A stretch of DNA of 19,832 nucleotides from an uncultured Odoribacter sp. (GCA_900544025.1 UQTM01000059.1:1-19832), one strand, 5' to 3'. Numbered from the stretch's first letter, positions 7,006-14,987 are shown. Made by a program: numbers and translations. The notes: generated from the letters alone by a model not told the origin.

Positions 7006-8015
7006 TGATCTTGAAATTTAGAAAGTTCGGTGTTGATTTCTTCTTCAGACAGGCCCACATACCCCACTTCATCCACAAACTGCTGCCCGTCGGTCAGGAT
7101 ATATTCCAGAAAAGCGATCACTTCCGGCTTGGTCGGAACCCCGCTTGCCACCAGATAAAGCGGACGGGCGGGCGGACTCGGATACTTGCCTGCCGCAATG
7201 GCGGCGTTGAGTTCTGCACTGGTCGTATAAAAATTCTCTTCCGGATCGATACGCCCGTTTCCGTTCAGGTCCAACGGGATCACCGCAATGTGGCGGTAAG
7301 GCTTTTTGGAATTGATATCGTAAGCATAAGCAATGTTATTGAAACCGATACCGACCTTATCCCGCTGAATCACCGAAGTGACCCCCGGATCGCCGAACAC
7401 GGCCGTCCCTTCCAGGTCTTCCTGCTTCACCCCCAGCCAGGCGGCAAAAGTCTCCGCCGCACCGCACGCATCGGAACGGGTATATACATGCACCGGGATC
7501 GTACTGGGGCTTCCCAACACATCTCCCCAGGTTTTAGCCGAACTTGTCACCCATAGGCTTTTAGCGGCCTCGTAAGTCAGCCCGATCGATAAAATCTGAT
7601 GTATCAAAGGATTGTTCGAATTGATCGTCGGCACAACGGCATCTTTCACCACCGAGATCGGAAAAGCGCCTTTACCGATTTCCTGGGGATAGATTTCACG
7701 CGACACCATGCCGAGATCGACCACCCTGGCCAAAGCATCGGTAATCCCCTTGCCGGCACCTCCGGCAGAAATATCGATCCGTACCTTCGGATGTATCTTG
7801 CGAAACTCTTCCGCCCATCTCACGACGATAGGATACAGGGCGAAAGCTCCCGACAATTGAATCTCGCCCTTCAGCTCCCGGCGCAATTCGCGGCGATACC
7901 TGATCCTTTTTATAAATCCCTGCTTTTTCTCCTGGGCGAACAGGTCGGCGGCATCCCCTGCCGTAAACAGTAAGACGAAGAACAAAACAACAAAGACAGT
8001 ACGTAAATTCTGCAT
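7002..8015 (-). CDS. pstS: PstS-like periplasmic anion-binding protein
   Basis: This 337-residue protein has a signal peptide (hydrophobic 6-19, cleavage probably near 22-28, no lipobox cysteine) and then a basic linker at 30-49. The type II periplasmic binding-protein fold follows. PstS landmarks are LSGAFALYPIV (54-64), ISAGGAGKGI (82-91) and VDLGMVSREI (99-108). In the second anion-binding loop, where PstS proteins usually carry a GSGT-type motif, it reads TRSDACGAAE (179-188). Residues 249-260 (DLNGNGRIDPEE) look exactly like an EF-hand/dockerin calcium loop, with acidic or Asn ligands at 249, 251, 253, 257 and 260. It is the first gene of the operon and overlaps pstC by 4 bp. AGGAAAT sits before the ATG as a possible ribosome site. 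Family membership is clear; substrate specificity is not. Confidence 0.85.
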   Translation of the reverse strand: MQNLRTVFVVLFFVLLFTAGDAADLFAQEKKQGFIKRIRYRRELRRELKGEIQLSGAFALYPIVVRWAEEFRKIHPKVRIDISAGGAGKGITDALARVVDLGMVSREIYPQEIGKGAFPISVVKDAVVPTINSNNPLIHQILSIGLTYEAAKSLWVTSSAKTWGDVLGSPSTIPVHVYTRSDACGAAETFAAWLGVKQEDLEGTAVFGDPGVTSVIQRDKVGIGFNNIAYAYDINSKKPYRHIAVIPLDLNGNGRIDPEENFYTTSAELNAAIAAGKYPSPPARPLYLVASGVPTKPEVIAFLEYILTDGQQFVDEVGYVGLSEEEINTELSKFQDQ

Positions 8016-8106
8016 TATTTCCTTTTTAGTTAAGCCGGATCACTGGCCAGAATTGCACTGTTCTCAGGCAACCTGCACACACGGCCGGATTTATTCAAAA
8101 ATATTG

Positions 8107-8136
8107 CAAATTTATTCATATTTTATCTACTAACAA
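8107..8136 (-). promoter_or_regulatory. Predicted promoter of the pst-cysH operon
   Basis: On the minus strand, TTG (8136-8134) and TAAATTTG (8114-8107) are separated by 19 bp, a very good fit to the Bacteroidota -33/-7 consensus. Transcription would start near 8100, leaving a leader of about 85 nt before pstS. The leader contains nested self-complementary blocks (GGCC, TGCA, and CAGG-TTG-CCTG), so it may fold, but I recognise no known riboswitch. Confidence 0.65.
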
Positions 8137-8297
8137 TACGTATCCGACGCTATTTTCATACGCCTTTTTACCCATTTAACACGTCCGGATTTATATTTTC
8201 TTTACATTTCAGGCAAGAATATACCCCGCAAACACCGCTATTTTCCGCCCCGCCCGTACATTCCCCGGAATTTCAGCGGGAGCGCTCCCGGAACGAT
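8137..8297. other. Gene-free stretch between pst promoter and rubredoxin terminator
   Basis: No plausible reading frame or RNA gene was seen here. The only structure noted is a perfect 14-bp palindrome, CGGGAGCGCTCCCG, at 8277-8290, just beside the rubredoxin terminator. It could be an operator or an incidental hairpin. Confidence 0.5.
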
Positions 8298-8337
8298 AAA
8301 AAAAAGTTGCCCAAATCATTTTGAACAACTTTTTTAT
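8298..8337 (-). terminator. Intrinsic terminator of the gltB-rubredoxin unit
   Basis: AAAAAAGTTG (8300-8309) pairs with CAACTTTTTT (8326-8335), with an inner CAAA/TTTG stem around a TCAT loop. On the minus strand it ends in a run of eight T. It begins right after the rubredoxin stop codon (8341) and should end transcription coming from gltB and the rubredoxin gene. Confidence 0.75.
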
Positions 8338-8340
8338 GGA

Positions 8341-8502
8341 TTATTCTACCGGTTCGAATTCGTCTTTTCCCACTCCGCACAACGGGCAAACCCAATCGTC
8401 CGGAAGGTCTTCAAACGCTGTTCCCGGCTCAATACCGCTATCGGGATCGCCTACTGCCGGATCGTAGATGTAATCACATACCGTGCAAATGTACTTTTTC
8501 AT
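8341..8502 (-). CDS. Rubredoxin
   Basis: This small 53-residue protein has the full rubredoxin pattern: C6-x2-C9 in YICTVCDYIYD and C39-x2-C42 in WVCPLCGVGKDEFE, which bind a single iron. The conserved aromatic and acidic residues of the family (Y4, Y11, Y13, W37, F49) are present, and the length is standard. It is a cytoplasmic one-electron carrier; in anaerobes rubredoxins often serve oxygen or peroxide reductases. Its ATG lies 73 bp after the gltB stop on the same strand, with a terminator directly after it. It may be co-transcribed with gltB or use its own weak promoter (TAACTTTA near 8553-8560 differs from TAnnTTTG in one base). A functional link to glutamate synthase is only suggested by position. 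Confidence 0.95.
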   Translation of the reverse strand: MKKYICTVCDYIYDPAVGDPDSGIEPGTAFEDLPDDWVCPLCGVGKDEFEPVE

Positions 8503-8575
8503 GGTTTTTCATTTTAATTTGAACAACTTCTTTTCATACGTATTTCGCACCGTAAAGTTATAATTAAAAATCACA

Positions 8576-11500
8576 TTAACGAAAAGTCTTTTCGGCATCT
8601 AAAATCCTTTTATATTCGATCGGCATCACTTTCAGGAATTGTCCCGCATATCCGTCGGGTTCCCAATCGGCAAGCATACGGGCGGCGAGCGGACTCTCCG
8701 TTGCCCGGAAATGAGCCGCGATCAATGCCTGCAACTCCTTTAAATCCGCCTCGTCGGGCAAAGTGATTTCCACCAATTCCATATTACAGAAGAAATCGAA
8801 ATTCCGTTCCGGATTCCACACATAAGCGATCCCCCCGCTCATTCCCGCCGCAAAATTCCTTCCCACAGGCCCCAGCACCACAACCCGTCCGCCGGTCATA
8901 TACTCACAACCGTGGTCACATATTCCCTCTACTACGGCAATCGCCCCGCTGTTCCGCACACAAAACCGCTCTCCCACCCGGCCATTGATATACATCTCGC
9001 CTCCCGTCGCCCCATAGAGCAGCGTATTACCGGCAATGGTATTACATTCCGGACGAAAAGCCGACTGCCTTGCCGGGCGTAGGGCGATTTTTCCCCCGGC
9101 CAGCCCTTTCCCCGCATAATCGTTCGCATCTCCTTCCAGCAGCAGAGTAATCCCTTTCGCCAGGAAAGCCCCGAAACTCTGCCCCGCCGAGCCCGACAGG
9201 GTGATCCGTATCGTATCGTCGGGTAATCCTTCCCGGCCATACCGCCGGGCGATCTCCCCCGAAAGCATCGCTCCGAAAGAACGGTCGGTATTGCAAACCG
9301 TAGCCGAGAGACGCACCGGAATTTTCGAATCCAGGGCAGGCAAAGCACTTTTCATCAAAATAGCATCCTTCAGCCCGGCGGGCAAAGGATGACACCCCTC
9401 TCCCGTACTTTTCCGGGCGACCTGTTCCCCCTCCGCCTGCCACAATAAACGGTCGAAACACAATCCCTCTCCCCGCTTCTCCATTACGCGCCGCTTCCCG
9501 ATCAGGTCGGTACGCCCGATCACGTCATCCAGCCGGGTAAAGCCCATAGCGGCCAGATGTTCGCGCACTTCCTCGGCTAAAAAGGTGAAATAATTCACCA
9601 CATGTTCAGGCTTTCCGGCAAAGCGGCAACGCAATTTCTCGTCCTGGGTGGCTATCCCCATCGGACAGGCGTTCGTATGACATTTCCGGTCCATCACACA
9701 CCCCAGCACCACCAAAGCGGAAGTCGCAAAACCGAACTCTTCCGCACCCAGCAAAGCCGATAACACCACGTCGAATCCGGTCTTTAATTGCCCGTCCGCC
9801 TGCAAACGCACCTTTCCGCGCAGGTTATTCAGCATCAAGGTCTGCTGTACTTCCGATAATCCGGTTTCTAAAGGCATTCCCGCATAACGGATAGAGCCGA
9901 GGGGACTTGCCCCCGTCCCTCCGTCGGCACCGCTCACCACGATCATATCCGCTTTCGCTTTCACCACCCCGGCGGCAATCGTCCCGATGCCGCTGCCCGA
10001 CACCAGTTTCACGCTGATACGCGCCTCCGGATTAACGTTTTTCAGGTCGAAAATCAATTGCGACAAATCCTCTATGGAATAAATATCGTGATGCGGGGGC
10101 GGTGAGATCAGGGTGATCCCGGGAATGGAACGACGGGTCCGCGCCACCAGTTCATCCACTTTATACCCCGGCAACTGTCCCCCCTCTCCGGGTTTTGCGC
10201 CTTGTGCCACCTTGATTTGTATCTCTTCGGCATGTACCAGATATTCGGGATCCACTCCAAAACGCCCGGACGCCACCTGCTTCACCGCGCTGCATGCACT
10301 TGTGCCGTCGTCCCTCACGGCATAGCGTTCAGGGTCTTCACCGCCTTCTCCCGTATTGCTCCGCCCTCCGATCCGGTTCATCGCCACCGCCAAAGCCTCG
10401 TGCGCTTCCCGGCTGACCGACCCGAACGACATCGCTCCTGTGGCAAAGCGTTTCATGATCTCCCCAGCAGGTTCCACCTCTTCCAAAGGCACGGGTTTTC
10501 TTTTCTTCAAAGCCAGCAAATCGCGCAGGAACAAAGGCTGTTCTTTCCCGTCCACCGCCTGCGAAAACTCCTTATATTTCGCATAATCCCCCGTCCGTAC
10601 CGCTTTTTGCAAAGCGGCCACCACCCGGGGCGTCCAGGCATGTTGCTCGCCTCCCTGGCGGTAAGCATAATTTCCCTCGTATTCCAGTTCCCCCGCTTCC
10701 GAAGCCTCCTTACCGAAACCGGATTTCACCGCCTCCACCGTGTCGCGGACAATCCTTTCCAACCCGTCACCGCCCACCGGCGAAGACATTCCGGCAAAAT
10801 ACCGGTCTAACAGCTCCGGAGCCAGTCCGATGCTCTCGAACATCTTAGCTCCCCGGTAACTCCGGATCGTTGAAATACCCGATTTCGACATGATTTTCAG
10901 CAATCCTTTGTCCACCGCTTTTATATAATGTTTTTCCGCCGTATCGTAATCGAGCTGCACCCGTCCCTTTTCCACCAGATCGTTCAGCACGGCAAATGCC
11001 ATATAAGGGCACACGGCACTCGCCCCGAAACCGATCAGCAAAGCAATGTGCATCACCTCCCTCGGCTCCGCCGACTCGACGATCAACGCCGTCTGTGCCC
11101 GCTTATGCTGGCGGATCAGGGAATGGTGTATCGCCGACAAAGCCAGCAGCGAAGGAATAGGCGCCATCGTTCCGCTCACCCCCTTATCACTGATAATAAT
11201 GTAATTACAACCGTCGTCCACCGCTTTCCCCGCTTCCCGGCACAATTCTTCCAGCCGCTTTTCCACCCCCTTTACCCCGTCGGCAGCCCGGAAAAGCAGC
11301 GACAGCGACACCGTACGGAATCCCTTATATTCCAAATGATACAAAATATCCAGTTCCCGATTCGTAATCAGCGGATTATGCAGGCGCACCACCCGGCAAT
11401 GCTCCGCCGAAGGAGTAAGCAAGTCGCTGCCTACCGCCCCGATATGCCCGGTCAGCGACATCACCAGTTCCTCGCGGATCGGATCGATAGGCGGATTCGT

Positions 11501-13042
11501 CACCTGCGCAAAACGCTGGCGGAAATAATTGAACAGCCGTTGCGGACGGGCGGAAAGTACCGCCAACGGTACATCATAGCCCATAGCCCCCAACGGCTCG
11601 CTACCGTTCGCCGCCATCGGCAGAATAACCCGTTCCACATCCTCGCGGCTGTACCCGAACGCCCGGAGCAATTGCGGATAATTTTCTACGGTGTGGGATA
11701 CCTGGCGGCCGGAGGTCACCTCATCCAGCGTCACCCGTTCTTTTTCCAGCCATTCGGTATAAGGATGCGCTTCCGCCAATGTTTTTTTAATCTCCGCATC
11801 ATAACTGAACGTGCCGGATTCCGTATCGACAATCAGCATCTTGCCGGGACGGAAACGCCCTTTCTCCTTCACTTCCGAAGGAGCGATATCCAGTACCCCC
11901 GTTTCAGAAGCCACCACCATCATCCCTCCGGTAGTGATCAGGTAGCGGGCAGGCCGCAGGCCGTTGCGGTCGAGCATTCCCCCCACATACCGCCCGTCGG
12001 AAAAAAACAAAGCCGCCGGACCGTCCCACGGCTCCATAAAAATGCTATGATAATCGTAAAAACCTTTCAATCCGTGAGAAATCGGGTTTTTATCGTTAAA
12101 GCTCTCCGGCACGAGCATAGCCAGCGCATGCGGCAGCGACATGCCCGACATAACGAAAAATTCCAGCACATTATCCAGTGAAGCGCTATCGCTCATTTCC
12201 GGCTGGATCACCGGGGCGATCTCCTGAATATTCCCCAACCTCCGGGACGACAGCAAAGGCTCGGTCGCTCCCACCCACATCCGGTTGCCCGCAATGGTAT
12301 TGATCTCGCCGTTATGCCCCACCAGGCGAAAAGGCTGCGCCAAATCCCAGGTCGGAAAAGTATTCGTGGAAAAGCGGGAATGCACCAAAGCGATGGCACT
12401 CGTATAATAAGGATCGGAAAGATCGGTAAAATAATCCCGCAACTGAGAGGAAGTCAGCATGCCTTTGTAAACGATCCGCTTAGAGGACAGGCTCACGAAA
12501 TAACAGGCGCGGGGATCACCGTATTTCTCCAAAACCTCTTTTTCCACCTTCTTGCGAAGCAGGTACAGCCGCCGCTCCAGCTCGTCGTGAGAATCGCCCG
12601 TAATAAATACCTGCTTGATCTCCGGTTCTGCGGAACGGGCGGTTTCGCCCAGCACACCGCTATCCACAGGCACATCGCGCACATACATCAGGGTAAGCCC
12701 TTCCGCCTCTGTCCGCTTGCGGATCAGCTCCAGGCACTCTTTCTGCATTTCCTCTTTCCGGGGCAGGAACACCAGCCCCGTCCCGTATTTTCCCCGTTCG
12801 GGTACAGGGATTCCGTGCAAAAGAATAAATTCGTGCGGAATTTGCGTCAGGATTCCCGCTCCGTCACCGCTCTTATTATCCGCCCCTTCCGCTCCCCGGT
12901 GGCGTAAATTTTCCAGTACCTTCAATCCGTTCTCGACAATGACATGGCTTCTATCCCCGTCGATATTCACCACAAATCCCACTCCGCAGGCGTCATGCTC
13001 GTTAGCGGGATCGTAAAGTCCGGTTTCGTTCCGTTTTCTCAT
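8576..13042 (-). CDS. gltB: Glutamate synthase large subunit (GOGAT)
   Basis: At 1488 residues this is a full-length glutamate synthase alpha chain, which makes two glutamates from glutamine and 2-oxoglutarate. After a short propeptide, Cys19 in HDACGVGF is the expected N-terminal nucleophile of the class II glutaminase domain (about 19-430), normally exposed by cleavage. The central domain follows (about 470-760), then the FMN-binding synthase barrel (about 810-1200), with the [3Fe-4S] ligands C1115, C1121 and C1126 in CVMDRKCHTNAC. The C-terminal GXGXG beta-helix runs from about 1250 to 1430, with runs such as GGEMYINGRVG. No gltD small subunit adjoins it: rubredoxin follows and asnB lies upstream on the other strand. 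Either gltD is elsewhere or another electron donor is used. No internal break was seen. Confidence 0.96.
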   Translation of the reverse strand: MRKRNETGLYDPANEHDACGVGFVVNIDGDRSHVIVENGLKVLENLRHRGAEGADNKSGDGAGILTQIPHEFILLHGIPVPERGKYGTGLVFLPRKEEMQKECLELIRKRTEAEGLTLMYVRDVPVDSGVLGETARSAEPEIKQVFITGDSHDELERRLYLLRKKVEKEVLEKYGDPRACYFVSLSSKRIVYKGMLTSSQLRDYFTDLSDPYYTSAIALVHSRFSTNTFPTWDLAQPFRLVGHNGEINTIAGNRMWVGATEPLLSSRRLGNIQEIAPVIQPEMSDSASLDNVLEFFVMSGMSLPHALAMLVPESFNDKNPISHGLKGFYDYHSIFMEPWDGPAALFFSDGRYVGGMLDRNGLRPARYLITTGGMMVVASETGVLDIAPSEVKEKGRFRPGKMLIVDTESGTFSYDAEIKKTLAEAHPYTEWLEKERVTLDEVTSGRQVSHTVENYPQLLRAFGYSREDVERVILPMAANGSEPLGAMGYDVPLAVLSARPQRLFNYFRQRFAQVTNPPIDPIREELVMSLTGHIGAVGSDLLTPSAEHCRVVRLHNPLITNRELDILYHLEYKGFRTVSLSLLFRAADGVKGVEKRLEELCREAGKAVDDGCNYIIISDKGVSGTMAPIPSLLALSAIHHSLIRQHKRAQTALIVESAEPREVMHIALLIGFGASAVCPYMAFAVLNDLVEKGRVQLDYDTAEKHYIKAVDKGLLKIMSKSGISTIRSYRGAKMFESIGLAPELLDRYFAGMSSPVGGDGLERIVRDTVEAVKSGFGKEASEAGELEYEGNYAYRQGGEQHAWTPRVVAALQKAVRTGDYAKYKEFSQAVDGKEQPLFLRDLLALKKRKPVPLEEVEPAGEIMKRFATGAMSFGSVSREAHEALAVAMNRIGGRSNTGEGGEDPERYAVRDDGTSACSAVKQVASGRFGVDPEYLVHAEEIQIKVAQGAKPGEGGQLPGYKVDELVARTRRSIPGITLISPPPHHDIYSIEDLSQLIFDLKNVNPEARISVKLVSGSGIGTIAAGVVKAKADMIVVSGADGGTGASPLGSIRYAGMPLETGLSEVQQTLMLNNLRGKVRLQADGQLKTGFDVVLSALLGAEEFGFATSALVVLGCVMDRKCHTNACPMGIATQDEKLRCRFAGKPEHVVNYFTFLAEEVREHLAAMGFTRLDDVIGRTDLIGKRRVMEKRGEGLCFDRLLWQAEGEQVARKSTGEGCHPLPAGLKDAILMKSALPALDSKIPVRLSATVCNTDRSFGAMLSGEIARRYGREGLPDDTIRITLSGSAGQSFGAFLAKGITLLLEGDANDYAGKGLAGGKIALRPARQSAFRPECNTIAGNTLLYGATGGEMYINGRVGERFCVRNSGAIAVVEGICDHGCEYMTGGRVVVLGPVGRNFAAGMSGGIAYVWNPERNFDFFCNMELVEITLPDEADLKELQALIAAHFRATESPLAARMLADWEPDGYAGQFLKVMPIEYKRILDAEKTFR

Positions 13043-13088
13043 AATGTAGGTATATTTTATAGTTAGTGATGTCGGTAGCCCGTTTTTA

Positions 13089-13122
13089 CAAAAATAATCA
13101 TCCGCACTTTTCCTGGTGCAAA
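13089..13122 (-). promoter_or_regulatory. Predicted promoter of gltB
   Basis: On the minus strand TATTTTTG (13096-13089) matches the TAnnTTTG -7 element. TTTG (13122-13119) lies 22 bp upstream, slightly longer than the usual 19-21. Transcription would begin near 13082, giving a leader of about 40 nt. The -33 element touches a palindrome, ATACCGGGTAT (13122-13132), where a regulator could bind. Confidence 0.5.
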
Positions 13123-13132
13123 TACCGGGTAT
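13122..13132. repeat. ATACC-G-GGTAT palindrome upstream of gltB
   Basis: This 11-bp perfect dyad around a central G overlaps the edge of the predicted gltB -33 element. Its ATACC half also begins each of the two 20-bp direct repeats at 13176 and 13229, so the three ATACC blocks sit 54 and 53 bp apart. It is a possible regulator site; short palindromes also occur by chance. Confidence 0.4.
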
Positions 13133-13175
13133 AAATTCATGAAAAATCTACGCAAACATTTACATTTTTAATACA

Positions 13176-13195
13176 ATACCCCTATTTTTATATAC
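13176..13195 (+). repeat. Direct repeat copy 1 in the gltB-asnB intergenic region
   Basis: ATACCCCTATTTTTATATAC occurs here and again, identical over all 20 bases, at 13229-13248. The start-to-start distance of 53 bp is about five helical turns, so both copies face the same side of the DNA. Relative to the predicted asnB start (about 13281) this copy spans roughly -105 to -86. Confidence 0.7.
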
Positions 13196-13228
13196 CATCA
13201 ATTCAAAATATTCATTATTTTTCAAAAT

Positions 13229-13248
13229 ATACCCCTATTTTTATATAC
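13229..13248 (+). repeat. Direct repeat copy 2 in the gltB-asnB intergenic region
   Basis: This is the second identical copy of the 20-bp repeat. It sits at about -52 to -33 from the predicted asnB start, where the promoter's missing -33 element would be. That is the usual place for an activator bound beside RNA polymerase. The binding protein is unknown. Confidence 0.7.
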
Positions 13249-13266
13249 AATATATATAAAATTTCA

Positions 13267-13274
13267 TATTTTTG
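13267..13274 (+). promoter_or_regulatory. Predicted -7 element of the asnB promoter
   Basis: TATTTTTG matches TAnnTTTG exactly and lies 48 bp before the asnB ATG. No TTG/TTTG is found 18-23 bp upstream; the second 20-bp direct repeat occupies that place. The promoter therefore looks dependent on an activator. Confidence 0.5.
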
Positions 13275-13322
13275 TATCGACTACATAAAAAGACACTACA
13301 AACCATATTAAATTAAAATCCT

Positions 13323-14987
13323 ATGTGTGGAATAGTCGGAGTATTTGACCTTAAAACGAGCGCAGAAAGCCTGCGCCCGCAAATTCTGCAAATGTCACGG
13401 AAAATCCGTCACCGCGGTCCGGACTGGTCGGGCATTTATTGCGGGAAAAATGCGATCCTGGCACACGAACGCCTCTCTATCGTCGATCCGCAATCGGGCG
13501 GACAGCCTTTGCTGAGCAAAGACGGCAAGCTGGCACTCGCCGTGAATGGGGAAATATACAATCACCGCGAAATACGGGCACAACTGGCCGGAGAATATGA
13601 ATTTCTGACCGGTTCCGATTGTGAAGTGATTTTGGCCTTATACCGCAAAAAAGGCATAAATTTCCTCGAAGACCTGAACGGCATTTTCGCTTTCGCCCTT
13701 TACGATTCGGAAAACGACAGCTGGCTGATTGCCCGCGACCCGGTAGGCGTCATCCCTCTCTATATAGGCTGGGACAACGAAGGGCGGCTTTACGCGGCGT
13801 CCGAACTGAAAGCCCTCGAAGGGGTTTGCAGCAGCATCAAACCGTTCCTGCCCGGACACTATTGGTATAGCCGCGAAGGGCAAATGACCCGCTGGTATAA
13901 GCGCGATTGGACGGAATACGAAGCCGTGAAAAACAATACCACCGACATCACCGCCCTGCGTTCCGCCCTGGAAGACGCCGTAAAACGGCAACTCATGTCG
14001 GATGTCCCCTATGGAGTGCTTCTCTCCGGCGGACTGGATTCCTCGATTATATCTGCCATCGCTAAGAAATACGCGGCCAGGCGAATCGAAACCGACAGCC
14101 GGAAAGAAGCCTGGTGGCCCCGGCTCCATTCTTTCGCTATCGGACTGGAAGGCGCACCCGACCTGGCCGCCGCCCGGAAAGTGGCGGAACACATCGGGAC
14201 GGTACACCACGAAATACACTACACAGTGCAGGAAGGACTCGATGCGATCCGGGATGTAATCTATTTCATCGAAACCTACGACGTCACCACCGTCAGGGCG
14301 TCCACCCCTATGTATCTGTTAGCGCGGGTGATTAAATCCATGGGGATCAAAATGGTACTTTCCGGAGAAGGGGCGGACGAAGTGTTCGGAGGTTACCTCT
14401 ACTTTCACAAAGCCCCGGATGCCAAAGCTTTCCACGAAGAAACCGTACGCAAGCTGGGTAAGCTGCACCTGTACGACTGCCTGCGAGCCAACAAATCGCT
14501 CTGTGCGTGGGGAGTGGAAGGGCGTGTGCCTTTCCTCGATAAAGAATTTCTCGACGTGGCCATGCGCCTGAACCCCGAAGATAAAATGATAAAAGACGGC
14601 AGGATTGAAAAATGGGTATTGCGGAAAGCCTTCGAAGATCTCCTGCCCGAAAGCGTCGTTTGGCGGCAAAAAGAACAATTCTCGGACGGAGTGGGATACA
14701 ACTGGATAGACTCCCTGAAAAAGCTGACCGAAGAGCAAGTGTCGGACACCGACATGGCACACGCCGCCGAACGTTTCCCGGTAAACCCGCCCCGGAACAA
14801 AGAAGAATACTACTACCGCAGTATTTTCGAAGAGCATTTCCCATCGGCAACCGCCGCCCAAAGCGTACCCTCCGTTCCTTCGGTCGCTTGCAGCACCGCC
14901 GAAGCCCTCGCCTGGGACAGTTCTTTCCAAAACCTCGACGAGCCGTCGGGAAGAGCCGTGAAAAACGTGCACGTAAAAAGCTATTAG
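13323..14987 (+). CDS. asnB: Asparagine synthase B (glutamine-hydrolysing)
   Basis: This 554-residue cytoplasmic enzyme, the same size as E. coli AsnB, makes asparagine from aspartate, ATP and glutamine. It begins MCGIVGVFD, so Cys2 becomes the N-terminal glutaminase nucleophile after Met removal. Glutamine-site landmarks RHRGPD, ERLSIVD and AVNGEIYNH follow in the first 80 residues. The synthetase domain carries the PP-loop SGGLDSS (235-241) that binds ATP pyrophosphate, then LSGEGADEVFGGY and EGRVPFLD. The C-terminal tail ends in the family-typical DEPSGRAV region. It is divergent from gltB across 280 bp with the 20-bp direct repeats, which suggests joint control by nitrogen supply (inference). 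A terminator follows about 47 bp after the stop. It is intact. Confidence 0.96.
   Translation: MCGIVGVFDLKTSAESLRPQILQMSRKIRHRGPDWSGIYCGKNAILAHERLSIVDPQSGGQPLLSKDGKLALAVNGEIYNHREIRAQLAGEYEFLTGSDCEVILALYRKKGINFLEDLNGIFAFALYDSENDSWLIARDPVGVIPLYIGWDNEGRLYAASELKALEGVCSSIKPFLPGHYWYSREGQMTRWYKRDWTEYEAVKNNTTDITALRSALEDAVKRQLMSDVPYGVLLSGGLDSSIISAIAKKYAARRIETDSRKEAWWPRLHSFAIGLEGAPDLAAARKVAEHIGTVHHEIHYTVQEGLDAIRDVIYFIETYDVTTVRASTPMYLLARVIKSMGIKMVLSGEGADEVFGGYLYFHKAPDAKAFHEETVRKLGKLHLYDCLRANKSLCAWGVEGRVPFLDKEFLDVAMRLNPEDKMIKDGRIEKWVLRKAFEDLLPESVVWRQKEQFSDGVGYNWIDSLKKLTEEQVSDTDMAHAAERFPVNPPRNKEEYYYRSIFEEHFPSATAAQSVPSVPSVACSTAEALAWDSSFQNLDEPSGRAVKNVHVKSY

Noticed and set aside
8016..8100. TPP riboswitch suggested by CCTGAGA in the pstS leader
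   Set aside because: The remaining conserved thi-box elements are missing and the downstream genes have no link to thiamine.
10928..12181. A 417-codon open frame on the plus strand
   Set aside because: It lies wholly antisense to gltB, has a low-complexity His/Arg/Gln-rich product with no family motif, and follows from the codon bias of gltB.
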